A DNA stretch of 64,000 bases from Asterias rubens. Lineage: Eukaryota > Echinodermata > Asteroidea > Forcipulatida > Asteriidae. Below, piece by piece: positions 12,201 to 60,705 of this stretch. Under the pieces are notes generated by a model that did no database searches, had not been told where the DNA came from, and worked only from the letters and a program-made list of their open reading frames with translations. Each line of letters begins with the position of its first letter. The stretch's first letter is position 1. The stretch spans positions 10,912,001 to 10,976,000 of the forward strand of contig NC_047068.1 in NCBI RefSeq assembly GCF_902459465.1, in the 5' to 3' direction. Both the position numbers and the translations under genes were made by a program.

Positions 12201-14795
12201 CTTGCCGAGTTGCTGACGAGAGGTGTCCGGGAGTTTGAGGTCTACAAGAACGGTTTGAGGAAGTTCGATCTGAACTTGCTGGCTGACTTGTTGGAGCAAA
12301 AACATTTTACAAGTAAGTTATAATAGGGAGGTTTAGCTGCACGTTACGCTAGCCAAGACATGAACGTGAAGTCAGAAAATAATTATGTCGTTTCTAGGTG
12401 ACGTCACCACTTTGTGCTTATTTTCTTGCTAAAAAATATGACGTCTGCACGTACGTAGGCCTACCTGTCGCGATAAATGGTAACTTCACTTATGCGTAAA
12501 ACATTAGTTTTCTTTCAACAAACATTTTTGACCACGTTTTTGCTTGCGTAGGCCTTAACGTGCAGCTAAACATCCCTAATAATGGCTTCTTACAGCGCAC
12601 ATATCCGTCACTCAGTGACGCTCCTGGCGCTGTATGCCTACAGTATTTCCTGCAAGGTATGCGGGACTACGTTTGGCGGGAAGTTTGAAGGCGAACGTTT
12701 TCGGCATGGATATACGGCGTAAGCCTTTTTGAAAAAGGTGGTCACTATGGGATTGCAAGGTTTGGTTTGGGTGGATGGTGATCAGATTTACCCAAACCTA
12801 ATAGTGTTATAGTAGTGTGTCTGCCATACCTGAAAATGGCTTCGCCAAGCATCATTAGTCTATGAAGTATTTATCATTGTCATTAATATTCTATTTCTAC
12901 CTCCATGGTCACACAGAACTATAAACAACTTTCCCTGATTCGGCAGAAATTCCCTAAAGAAATTATCTCCATAATATTCTGATGAACAAGTTTGAAAATC
13001 TCCCTGATTATGGAACTTAATGTCTATTATGATGAATGTAACTTAAAGGAACACGTTGTCTTGGATCGGTCGAGTTGGTCTTTGAAAAGCGTTTGTAAAC
13101 GTTTTATATAAAATGCATATGGGTAGAAAGATGTTTAAAAAGTAGAATACAATAATCCACACACATTTGCCTCAAAATTGCGTGGTTTTCCTTTTACTTT
13201 GAGAACTAACACAGTCGGCCATTTAAGGGAGTCAAAAATTTGACTCCCATAAATGGCCGACCGTGTTTGTCGACGAGGTAAAAGGAAAACCACGTAATTT
13301 CGACTGATACTTGTGTGGATCCCTATATTCTACTTAAATTTTTTTTTATAATCATATGCATTCTATAACAAACGGTTAAAATACGCTTTTCAAAGACCAA
13401 CTCGACCGATCCAAGGCAACGTGTTCCTATAACAAATCTCGCTGAATGTTGTCCAAAATCTCCCCGATCGCAAGAAGCAAATATTGGCAGCTCTGCAGGG
13501 TAAAATACGGGAACAGCCGTCGATTTCACCAAACTCTTCCAACTTAGGATTAATCTTACGACTTAGGATGAGTCCCAGCCTTGCACTGTAACATGGTAAA
13601 CCTTAAAGGCAGTGGACACTATTGGTAGTTACTCAAAATAACTAAAATACTGCAACACTGCCACTAAAGCCGAAATGTACATTTTTACAAAAAACAGCCA
13701 TTAAAAATATTACATATCTATATTGCATGGAAATAATAGTTTGTGACAAATACAGTGTCCAGTGATTCTTAAGTTCTTTTTCCCTTTCACCTTCCAGAGA
13801 TGATGCATGTCTTGGAACCCGTCTCCAAGAAGTTAGGCCACCACTGGAAGCATCTATCAGATGAGTTAGGTATGCCTGGTGTCATCCCTAAGATAGAATC
13901 CAAGTATGCCAGGGTCCGAGAACAAGCTCTCTACTTCCTCCTTATGTGGGAGGAGACTTCGGGCATTGGTGCGACGATCAACCGTCTTGTCGAAGGCCTG
14001 GATAGGTGTGGCATGAAGCAAATTGTCCGTAAGTGCGACATATTGTATTGTGACTATTTCATTTCATGGTAGTGAACACAGGCCTGCATGGTTCGTTTTT
14101 GAAAGGACAAGGGCACCATGGGCATTGGCACCAAGGCTTTTTCTTCTTGGTAAAGGGCACACTTAATATGAGGAAAATATGTAAATTTCTACTGGGGCAT
14201 TACAAGAGCACCAAGGCAATAACCAGGGGGCATGGAGGCAACTGCCTTGGTTGCCTCCGTGAAGTACCTGGCCTAAATTTACTCTTCAGATAATTGATGC
14301 TTGTATTATTGTTTTGTGTGACACGTGCTTGGTATACTAGAATAATAATTTTCGTCAATTTGATTCCCCCCTTTTTTTAGTTTACGTGAGGAAAGTAATT
14401 CAAGGAAAGAGTGTAAAGAAGAAAGGAAAGAAGAAGAAGAAAGGTTCAGGTAAGAAACATTTAAAAGTACCTTGAGTTCAAAGCAAATTTTGAGTTTCTA
14501 CACTACCGGTTCTTTAAAAACCACGAATAAACAAATCATGTTATTATGATGAATGTAACTACAAAAATCTCCCTGATTGCAAGATGCAAATAATTGGCAA
14601 CTCTGCAAGGTAACAGGAACAGTGAGCTCAAACCCAAATCCAGTGATTTGAAAGTTCCTTTCCATCTCTTAAAGAATGTCCCTGACCCAGTTTGCAAACA
14701 GTCATCTGCAAAGATAAATTTGACAATAATTATGTTCCACTCTTTCTTGTCTATTCTCAGGGAAAAGTCGCACATCAACAGGCACCAGGAGGTAA
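6156..14795 (+). CDS. CARD + death-domain adaptor, CRADD/RAIDD-like (5 exons, 227 aa)
   Basis: Exons 6156-6219, 12028-12312, 13798-14028, 14381-14449 and 14761-14795 join in one frame (684 nt). Every intron is GT-AG in phase 1. Residues about 1-22 are acidic then basic. Residues about 24-112 read as a CARD (CRQLLQSHRVSLV near its start). Residues about 118-192 read as a death domain with the helix 2-3 region LGHHWKHLSDELG. CARD followed by death domain in about 200 residues is the CRADD/RAIDD layout; that protein bridges PIDD1 and caspase-2 in the PIDDosome (established). Calling this the orthologue is inference, because echinoderms carry many death-fold combinations. The tail (about 195-227) is very lysine-rich, is not typical of CRADD and may be a nuclear or acidic-partner binding segment. 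The start ATG at 6156 has a good context (TCACCATGA), but exon 1 is joined only by phase across a 5.8-kb intron. Confidence 0.75.
6321..6625. mobile_element. family B MITE (B2), in intron 1 of the adaptor
   Basis: TTAA at 6321-6324 and 6622-6625 flank the terminal repeats AAGGCAGTGGACACTATTGG and CCAATAGTGTCCACTGCCTT. The copy is shortened (about 300 bp against about 385 bp for complete copies). Confidence 0.85.
6733..7115. mobile_element. family B MITE (B3), near full length
   Basis: TTAA at both ends with family B terminal repeats; the left one is slightly decayed (AAAGCAGTGGACAC). A central perfect palindrome (GACCCCAAGTTCTAAACTTG and its partner GAGGTC) marks the hinge of the foldback. 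Confidence 0.85.
7116..8960. other. adaptor intron 1, nothing recognised
   Basis: Unique-looking AT-rich intronic sequence. The ORFs present have no domain content and no splice-bounded structure. Confidence 0.4.
8966..9130. mobile_element. family D repeat, left part only (D1)
   Basis: Starts TTTAAAGGGTCTATGTACTTTTTGT and contains TGTCCACAGATTTACATTAA and ACACAGTTTGAAGATAATG, the left arm of family D (better seen at 49188-50845). The right arm is missing. It gives the uninterrupted reference for the insertion seen at 49235. Confidence 0.7.
9279..9563. repeat. short-period tandem array, unit about TTAGGACTTGG
   Basis: More than 20 head-to-tail copies of an 11-12-base unit (TTAGGACTTGG / TTAGGACTTG), starting with diverged units (TTAGGAATTTG, TTAGGACATG). 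It resembles telomere repeats only in the TTAGG core. It is interstitial, in intron 1 of the adaptor. Confidence 0.9.
9564..10140. other. adaptor intron 1, nothing recognised
   Basis: No repeat shared elsewhere and no plausible exon was seen. Confidence 0.4.
10142..10418. mobile_element. family B MITE fragment (B4) abutting family C
   Basis: Starts AAAGGCACTGGACATTATTG and continues through the family B interior. It is cut off where a family C element begins at TTAA 10419-10422. Confidence 0.65.
10419..10770. mobile_element. family C MITE (C2), uninterrupted
   Basis: Starts TTAAAGCCATTATTCGG, carries the family C core (GGGTTTACAGAAGGTAATGG, AAGACTTCTCTTGAAATATT) and ends near GTTTACCGAAAGTG. 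It lacks the 0.5-kb insert present in C1. Confidence 0.7.
10771..12027. other. adaptor intron 1, 3' part
   Basis: No shared repeat is recognised except that 11824-11940 (GGGCACCAAGAC...TAACCAGGGGGCA) recurs at 14105-14232 and 27075-27205, a short dispersed repeat. The splice acceptor of exon 2 ends this stretch. Confidence 0.4.
12028..12312 (+). CDS. CARD-death adaptor, coding exon 2 (CARD)
   Basis: Acceptor TTTACAG at 12021-12027, donor A|GTAAGT. The 94 full codons encode essentially the whole CARD, with the amphipathic helix pattern expected of the fold. Most CARDs in vertebrate adaptors are likewise carried on one exon. Confidence 0.88.
12577..12690. repeat. dispersed SINE-like tail repeat
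   Basis: The blocks ATGGCTTCTTACAGCGCACA, CACTCAGTGACGCTC and GTGGGACTACGTTTG-like recur at 19395-19500 and 26954-27060, and inverted at 30362-30470, usually next to (AAT)n. This fits the 3' end of a retroposon family. Confidence 0.6.
13043..13432. mobile_element. family A MITE (A3)
   Basis: TTAA at the left (13043-13046) and a decayed ATAA at the right (13429-13432). The family A terminal repeats and a central palindrome (CCATTTAAGGGAGTCAAAAA / TTTGACTCCCATAAATGG) are clear. Lies in adaptor intron 2. Confidence 0.82.
13603..13772. mobile_element. family B MITE, deleted copy (B5)
   Basis: TTAA 13603-13606 with AAGGCAGTGGACACTATTGG. The right end is a decayed GTGTCCAGTGATTCTTAA. The copy is only 170 bp and ends about 25 bp before the death-domain exon. 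Confidence 0.7.
13798..14028 (+). CDS. CARD-death adaptor, coding exon 3 (death domain)
   Basis: Acceptor CACCTTCCAG after a pyrimidine tract, donor C|GTAAGT. The 76 codons encode the death domain. The conserved tryptophan of helix 2 (HHWKHL) and the helix 5-6 run GATINRLVEGL are visible. Confidence 0.88.
14381..14449 (+). CDS. CARD-death adaptor, coding exon 4 (basic tail)
   Basis: Acceptor CTTTTTTTAG, donor G|GTAAGA, phase 1 at both ends. It encodes YVRKVIQGKSVKKKGKKKKK and then GS, an extremely lysine-rich segment. Confidence 0.75.
14761..14795 (+). CDS. CARD-death adaptor, terminal coding exon 5
   Basis: Acceptor CTATTCTCAG at 14751-14760. It encodes KSRTSTGTRR and the TAA stop at 14793-14795. 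The Ser/Thr/Arg content continues the basic tail. Confidence 0.7.
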
Positions 14796-15177
14796 CATCA
14801 ACCCCGCTTCAGTGGAATGAAGCTAAACATTAGATTTGTTTTATAAACAATGGAGGAACGCACACTTTGTCAAAATGTTGTCAGGCAAACGGTCTGTGCA
14901 TGGAGGTAGAACCTCCATCGTCTGTGCGGACTTAGAATGCCGTGTGCCGTTGTGGCAGAAGATTCTGTGGTTATTGACAAATACATGTTTTATCCCCCAA
15001 ATTTGAATCTGAGAAGACTCGATTTCAGCAGACGATCTCAAAAATGTGAACACCTTTTGAAATGTCACAAGTTAGTTTTATTGTATATATCTATATTTAT
15101 GAATTAAACCATTCGAACGGTTCCAAAATCCAAAGGATACTTCCCCTTTAAACATAAACTTAAAAGTAACCTGAAAA
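14796..15177 (+). other. probable 3' UTR start of the CARD-death adaptor
   Basis: Follows the TAA stop and has no coding potential. I see no AATAAA here; the first good one on this strand is at 15816, beyond an inserted MITE, so the UTR may run through the element. Confidence 0.4.
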
Positions 15178-15569
15178 TTAAAGGCAGTGGACACTATTGG
15201 TATTTACTCAAAATAATTATTAACGTAAAACCTAGCTTGGTGACGAGTAATAGGGAGAGGTTGATAGTACATGTATAAAACATTGGGAGAAATGGCTCCC
15301 TCTGAAGTGCCATAGTTTTCGAGAAAGAAGTAATTTTCCACGAATTTGATTTCGAGACCTCAAGTTTAGAACTTGAGGTCTCGAAATCAACTATCTACAC
15401 GCACACAACTTCGTGTGACAAGGGTGTTTTTTCTTTCATTATCATCTCACAGGTTCGATGACCGATTGAGCTCAAATTTTCACAGGTTTGTTATTTTATG
15501 CATTTGTGGAGATACACCAACTGTGAAGGCTTGTCTTTGGCAATTACCAATAGTGTCCACTGCCTTTAA
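15178..15569. mobile_element. family B MITE, full-length (B6)
   Basis: TTAA at 15178-15181 and 15566-15569. The left terminal repeat is intact, and the right is GACAATTACCAATAGTGTCC plus ACTGCCTT. The central palindrome is TCAAGTTTAGAACTTGA. A clean reference copy of about 390 bp. Confidence 0.88.
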
Positions 15570-15815
15570 AACAAAATTAAGGTTTGAAAGCATTTTTATT
15601 TCTAGCCAAGATTATTATTGAAATAGCCTATAATCTTGTTCCTTTTATCGTGCACATTTTTTACGCTCTTATTTTTTTGCAGGATTTAAATTTAAATTTA
15701 TTTGTATTTCTTGTGTGTGGACTGTACGACTTTCTTTATTTTCTTAGCTTGATATTGGTATGTTTTATTTTATGGAATTAAATCAATCTACAGCATTGTA
15801 AATAACAACAACTGC

Positions 15816-15821
15816 AATAAA
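15816..15821 (+). promoter_or_regulatory. candidate polyadenylation signal AATAAA
   Basis: A canonical hexamer with a T/G-rich stretch just after it (ATTGTTCTG), about 1 kb past the adaptor stop codon on the same strand. It is only a candidate because the hexamer is common in AT-rich DNA. Confidence 0.3.
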
Positions 15822-16097
15822 CAATCATTGTTCTGAATTCACCTTTTAACTGGTCAACATTTCTTGCTACCCCACATCCAAATAAAACACAACACCAAGG
15901 AGATATTTAATTAGGGACAAGGTTTCCATATTCATGGCTGTTTTAAATGTTTTCATCAGAACATGGAAAGATTGGTTTATTTCAGTAAGCTTTCTTCACA
16001 ATCAGAAAGAGAAAAGTAGTGTGTTTAAGCATGGGAGAAGAATGGAGAGGATACCCTATGCCACCATATCAGGTATGAAATACATGTATAGGCTATG

Positions 16098-16232
16098 TCC
16101 GAATTAGCGGCTACAGCAATGGCTACGGCTAGATTTCCACGTCACCATGCGTTGAGGTATAGGACATCCTTAGCAACACACTTAGCAACAGCCGTAGCCA
16201 TAGTCGCCAACTCGGTTTCGGCCATACCTAGG
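16098..16232. mobile_element. short inverted-repeat element (family H)
   Basis: TAGCGGCTACAGCAATGGCTACGGC is met by the inverted GCCGTAGCCATAGTCGCCAA about 70 bp later. The same pair of blocks occurs at 32190-32300 and one arm at 45432-45455, so this is a small dispersed foldback element. Confidence 0.6.
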
Positions 16233-16518
16233 GTGGTACCTTAAAAAGTCTGGTACCTTTTAAGTATAATATAAAAAAATGATTAGCAAAGATAAGACTA
16301 CTTTTAAGTTGAATAATCAACAAATTTCAACAATACTACAAGTCGCATTGGACGGAATGGGAAATTTCAGTTTGAGAATATGCTGAATAAATAGGTTATA
16401 AGTGTATGGGTATAAATTAATTGTGGATAATTAAGTTGATCAAAAAGACCAATAATAAATAGTATTAAAGCTAAGGACGGAAACAAAATAATATTGAATT
16501 AAAAAAGGGTAAAACTTG

Positions 16519-16906
16519 TTTAAAGGCAGTGGACACTATTGGTAATTACTCAAAATAATTATTAGCATAAAACCTTTCTTGGTGACGAGTAACGGGGAGA
16601 GGTTGATGGTATAAAACATTGTGAGAAACGGCTCCCGCTGAAGTGCCATAGTTTTCGAGAAAGAAGTAATTTTCCACGAATTTGATTTCGAGACCTCAGA
16701 TTTAGAACTTGAGGTCTCGAAATCAACCATCTAAACGCACACAACTTCGTGTGACAAGGGTGTTTTTTTCTTTCGTTATTATCTCGCAACTTCAGTGACC
16801 GATTGAGTTCAAATTTTCACAGGTTAGTTATTTTATGCATAAGTTGAGATACACCAACTGTGAAGGCTAGTCTTTGACAATTACCAATAGTGTCCACTGC
16901 CTTTAA
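16519..16906. mobile_element. family B MITE, full-length (B7)
   Basis: TTAA at both ends, intact terminal repeats and a central palindrome. It lies between the two convergent genes. Confidence 0.88.
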
Positions 16907-17269
16907 AATGAATACCAATCAATTATTTTAAATAGTAAATTGTAACAATAAATAAGAATATTATCAGATGATGATACATTCCTAATCTACACTTGACAAC
17001 ATATATTGCAAAGACAGACTCAAGAATATTACTGTATCAACAATTTTGATAAATTTGGCTTCAATGACAAAAGCAACACACTGCCTTTTTACAAATTTTT
17101 TTTTCTTTTTTCTGTAAGTTATACTCAAATACCCTGAGACTACATCAATTTCACGTTGGAAGAGAATCAAATATAGTCAAAACATCTTCCTGACTAAATT
17201 GAACAGCAGTTGAGGCAGTCAATACTTTCTGTTCTAAGGTGTCAATCATAGCCTGTTGAAACGCCTCCA

Positions 17270-18520
17270 TCTGCTCAGTAAGCCAATTGGAGCCTTCTGC
17301 ACATACTGGTCATGCTCAGTGAGCCGATTGGAGCCTTCTGCACAAACTGGTCATGCTCAGTAAGCCGATTGGAGCCTTCTGCACATACTGGTCATGCTCA
17401 GTAAGCAGATTGGAGCATTCTGCACATACTGGTAATGCTCAGTGAGCCGATTGGAGTCTTCTGCACAAACTGGTCATGCTCAGTAAGCAGATTGGAGCCT
17501 TCTGCACAAACTGGTCATGCTCAGTAAGCCGATTGGAGCCTTCTGCACATACTGGTCATGCTCAGTGAGCCGATTGGAGCCTTCTGCACAAACTGGTCAT
17601 GCTCAGTAAGCCGATTGGAGCCTTCTGCACATACTGGTCATGCTCAGTAAGCAGATTGGAGCATTCTGCACATACTGGTCATGCTCAGTAAGCCTATTGG
17701 AGCCTTTTGCACATACTGGTCATGCTCAGTAAGCAGATTGTAGCCTTCTGCACAAACTGGTCATGCTCAGTAAGCCGATTGGAGCCTTCTGCACATACTT
17801 GGCTAGCTCAGTAAGCAGATTGGAGCCATCTGCACATACTGGTCATGCTCAGTAAGCCGATTGTAGCCTTCTGCACATACTTGTCATGCTCAGTAAGCCG
17901 ATTGGAGCCTTTTGCACATACTTGGCTTGCTCAGTAAGCTGATTGGAGCCATCTGCACCAACTGTTCATGCTCAGTAAGCCAATTGGAGCCTTTTGCACA
18001 TACTGGTCATGCTCAGTAAGCCGATTGGAGCCTTCTGCACATACTTGGCTTGCTCAGTAAGCAGATTGGAGCCATCTGCACATACTGGTCATGCTCAGTA
18101 AGCCGATTGTAGCCTTCTGCACATACAAAGTACTTGTCATGCTCAGTAAGCCAATTGGAGCCTTCTGCACATACTTGGCTTGCTCAGTAAGCCGATTGGA
18201 GCCATCTGCACATACTGTTCATGCTCAGTAAGCCAATTGGAGCCTTTTGCACATACTGGTCATGCTCAGTAAGCCGATTGTATCCTTCTGCACATACTGG
18301 TTATGCTCAGTAAGCCGATTGTATCCTTCTGCACATACTGGTCATGCTCAGTAAGCCAACTGGAGCCTTCTGCACATACTGGTCGTGCTCAGTAAGCCGA
18401 TTGTATCCTTCTTTGTATCCTTCTGCACATACTGGTCATGATCAGTAAGCCGATTGGAGCCTTCTGTACATACTGGTCATGCTCAGTAAGCCGATTGTAG
18501 CCTTCTGCACAACTGATTTA
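17270..18520. repeat. 41-bp minisatellite, about 30 units
   Basis: The unit can be read as GGTCATGCTCAGTAAGCCGA plus TTGGAGCCTTCTGCACATACT (41 bp), repeated head to tail with point variants (CCGATT/CAGATT, TTGGAG/TTGTAG, CATACT/CAAACT). One unit at about 18120 carries a short insertion (ACATACAAAG), and TTGTATCCTTC is locally duplicated at about 18405. The unit is not a multiple of three; each reading frame meets a TGA within about three units, so it is not coding. It starts about 45 bp after the FBF1 stop codon. Confidence 0.95.
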
Positions 18521-18563
18521 AACCATCTGCTGTAGGCCTCGCCCCCATGCTCAGTTGGCTACT

Positions 18564-57537
<38,974 letters not shown>

Positions 57538-57799
57538 AATTTTCATATCAATAATTTCAATTTTGTTCAGAGCGCCCTCAAGCGAGAGAAACCCTAGACT
57601 GGCCCCCTGTCCTTTATCCGCAAGGACACTTTTAAAACAATCGTGATTGAGATGAAATACCTTCCATGATTGTTGGCTACCTCATCGTGGTTTTGATGGA
57701 AACAAAGCAAGCAATTATGAGAAATGTTGAAGAAAGTTTGAAAAAGAAAATTGAACTTGGTAAGGGAGAGACTTTCGGGACGCTTGGTGGCAGCAGATT

Positions 57800-57920
57800 A
57801 CCAGGTTAAAATCGTCGAAGTTGCGAGAGTGGAAGAAAAAAAAACACCCTTGGCGCACAAGTTGTGTGCTACCGGCCAGATGCCTTCAACTCGAGACCTC
57901 AGCAAAGGTCTTTAGGGTAC
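57800..57920. mobile_element. family B MITE fragment upstream of FBF1
   Basis: TCGTCGAAGTTGCGAGAGTGG, AAAACACCCTTGGCGCACAAG and CGAGACCTCAGCAAAGGTC are family B interior blocks. Neither end is present. Confidence 0.55.
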
Positions 57921-58022
57921 TGCATTGTCTTGAGTGGCTAATACTTGGAGAATCAGCTTTATGTCCCATTGCCCATGAGTGGTGCAATAATGCAGTAGGC
58001 CTAACCACCTCTCTCTAGCCTA

Positions 58023-58172
58023 AAGGCCGAGTTATAGTCGGTCGCGCGATGGTCGGGCGTCGAAAATCTTGACGCGCGATCATAAAAAGACACGGTGTTT
58101 AGGCCTCAGTCTTAGGATTGCGCGCAAGATTTCCGTCGCGCGACCATCGCGCGACCGACTTACACCGGCCTT
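58023..58172. mobile_element. GC-rich foldback MITE, family F (copy 1)
   Basis: AAGGCCGAGTTATAGTCGGTCGCGCGATGG faces CCATCGCGCGACCGACTTACACCGGCCTT; between them are AAATCTTGACGCGCG and CGCGCAAGATTT. The shared centre is AAAAAGACACGGTGTTTAGGCCTC. Copy 2 is at 60706. Confidence 0.82.
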
Positions 58173-58249
58173 ACCTCTTATTATCTCAGCTCAATGCCCG
58201 AAAAAACAATGACATGAAAACCAATGAACCAATGAAACAATGTCCTCTT

Positions 58250-58730
58250 TCATTTCATTTCATACTTTAATTTTACAGGTAAATGCAAAGTACATAGAAG
58301 TACATAGAATAAACGAAAACATATGCATATAGGAAAGAAAACGAAACAAAAGTAGCACCCTAGATGGATTTCCGAAAAAAAGTTAATTGCTAGCATTGCT
58401 AGCAAGTATCTTCTGATACCACAATTTCGGAAACAGATAATATAAAGTGATATTATGGACATTTAACACACGGCAGTAAACTCTAAAAGCACATCATATG
58501 GGCATTTAAACAAAATACAAACTTGGTAAAAGAGAGATTCTGGTAACTTACAATTTAAAAAGCACTATGAATATTGAAAATAAAAACACGCAGCAAGGTA
58601 TAAGTGGTATTTGCATGGCAACAATGTTAAACAGTTTTTGGTCCAGGGGACTTCGTGGGAAAGGACCAATAAATGATTTTAAAGTGAGTTTATAATGGAG
58701 GATAAACTATGTAAAAATTAGCCTTGCTCA
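58250..58730. other. intergenic, nothing recognised
   Basis: AT-rich sequence with short ORFs only. Confidence 0.4.
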
Positions 58731-58838
58731 ATGCAGTCGAATTATTCACAATTCACTCCGAAAAAAAGGCCGCCGCTGTATAAAAACCAACCTGTATACA
58801 CTGTACGTAATGTGTGTAACCACATCGTACGACACGAT

Positions 58839-58860
58839 GCCCCCCCCCCCCCCCCCCCCA
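58839..58860. repeat. C homopolymer
   Basis: A run of about 20 C. It is prone to sequencing-length error, so frames across it mean nothing. Confidence 0.9.
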
Positions 58861-58919
58861 CCGTACACACTATCCGCATGCGTCGGCTTGTCGGCCGTAC
58901 GGCCTCCGCATGCGGTTTT

Positions 58920-59480
58920 AGTTATGGAGGGCGAAAAGTTGCCATCTGCTTTTCTGGTATCAGAAACAGAAAAGCAGAAAAGCAGATTTTATGGTTGATT
59001 TAAATGAGTTTTTCTCCTTTTTCTACTTTTCTGCTACCAGAAAATCAGATTGAACGTTTTGTGAAAATGCATGTTCTACGTTTCTACTTTTCTGTTACCA
59101 GAAAAGCAGGTTTGACTCTGTCTCCTAATGCTTGCGGACGAAAAGTGGCCATTTGCATGTCTGCTACCAGAATAGTAGAAAAGCAGATTTAACGTTATGT
59201 GAAAATGCCATTTTCTATTTCTTTGCTTTTCTGCCACCTGAAAAGCAGATTTTACTCTGGCGGACGAAAAGTGGCCATTTGCTTTTCTGCTATGAGAATA
59301 ATTAGAAAAGCAGATTTAACGTTTTGTGAAAATGCAATTTTCTATTTCTTTGCTTTTCCGCCACCTGAAAAGCAGATTTTCTTTGGCGACCGAAAAGTGG
59401 CCATCTCCTTTTCTCCTTTCAGTTACCGGAAAATCATATTTTACCTAGGCAGTAGGTGGCCGAAAAGTAACAATTTTACC
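58920..59480. repeat. degenerate tandem repeat, unit about 125 bp
   Basis: GGACGAAAAGTGGCCATTTGC recurs at about 58925, 59138, 59262 and 59386, each followed by a TTTTCTGCTACCAGAA-type hairpin, AAAAGCAGATTTAACGTTTTG and GAAAATGCA. The last three copies are 124-125 bp apart; the first gap (about 210 bp) contains a partial extra unit. Open frames across it are by-products of the repeat. Confidence 0.8.
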
Positions 59481-59791
59481 GAGCGATAATATTCCTTCCA
59501 TTCCACGAATTAAAGCCACTCAATATTGTGGTGTTTAGGCTTTAACCACTGAGACACTTAGACATGTTTGATTGGACTGGTTCATGATGATACGTTTATT
59601 ATTGTTATTATTTTGTCAGACATCTTGGATTGCAACTAATAGACTTAACAACTACAGTCAATAGAGGGCGGTACAACAACTCTACAAATATTTGTTTTAT
59701 ATAACTGACATATAGATCCTTGTCATTTGATGTAATTTAAAAGTATAACATTATGAAAAATCACACAAATTAATTACTGACAAAAAAAAAA

Positions 59792-60592
59792 TCATATAGC
59801 ACCGCATGGATCTATCGGAGAACTGGGTTTGACCGGAATACTTTTTGTGAAGCCTCGGCTCTTCATTGCGTTACTGTGGTAAGCATGCACACTGGAAGAA
59901 TTGCAGATGAGATTGGCATGCGGTCCATTTGACGTTGGGCGGTTGTCCATTGTCGTCCCATTCGACCATCTTCATGCTGAACGGTATCCCCGTTGCTCTG
60001 CAGTATGCCCTTAGCACTACGCCAGGGTAAGCGATAAGATCATCGGCATCCATGATAAAAAGGTTGGGGTCGAGGTTTTTGGTGACGTAGTCGCAAAGCT
60101 CTGAAAGGCATTGGAAACGCCCTGCCATAGTTTCCATCTGTACATCCTGCCACTCCTTTATCGCTGCCTCGTCCACCCCGCTGCTTCGTATTCGTAATGG
60201 GTCTTTTGGAAAGACGGGACTGTCTTATTGGGATTCCGAATTAGAAAGGTGTGTTGATATCCTCGTGGTATGGTATCACAACCTCTTCCAGCCAACTTCA
60301 AGGCAAGTGCAGAATCCTACGCGACAACAAACCTGGCCCCTTTGTGTTCACCTTCCAATGTTTCCTTGACCCAGGAAAATGTGTTAACTGAGGAGCTATA
60401 GGCAAGTTCTGCAGCAGGAAGAACTGTTGATCCTTCATCAACTACGTCACCCTTTGGAAACACGCTTTCTGTGCCATAGTAGGCCGCAGATAAGTGCGGT
60501 TCGTAGTAAACGCCACCGTCAAGGCTGATCGAGCGAAAGGCAGCCGTGGAACAAGAACGCAACAACACCCACAATAACACGAGGCTGGCCAT
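59792..60592 (-). pseudogene. intronless P-loop sulfotransferase-like pseudogene
   Basis: Read 5' to 3': MASLVLLWVLLRSCSTAAFR has the P-loop form RSCST seen in PAPS-binding sulfotransferase-like proteins. Next is YEPHLSAAYYG. After an in-frame TAG (60319-60317), HTFLIRNPNKTVPSF gives the family's HTFLIRNP motif. A frame break near 60205-60235 leads to VDEAAIKEWQDVQ and NLFIMDADDLIAYPG (the D-DDL motif). A second break near 59930 leads to HSNAMKSRGF and a TGA at 59794-59792. The pieces are colinear and cover a complete domain of about 265 residues without introns, so this looks like a processed or decayed copy. The ATG at 60625 is an alternative start. The breaks could be assembly errors, but three in 800 bp favour a pseudogene. 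Confidence 0.8.
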
Positions 60593-60705
60593 TAGTTGCC
60601 ATAATTTGATTCCACTGTGATCCACACGACGTTGTTATGTTATTCTATGAACAGACGTTGAATGATAATCTCTGACTATAGAGTATATTTCTGCCTCCGT
60701 GGGTG

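Noticed and set aside
17270..18520. Possible CRISPR-like array
   Set aside because: Units are contiguous with no spacers, and the context is a eukaryotic gene; it is a minisatellite.
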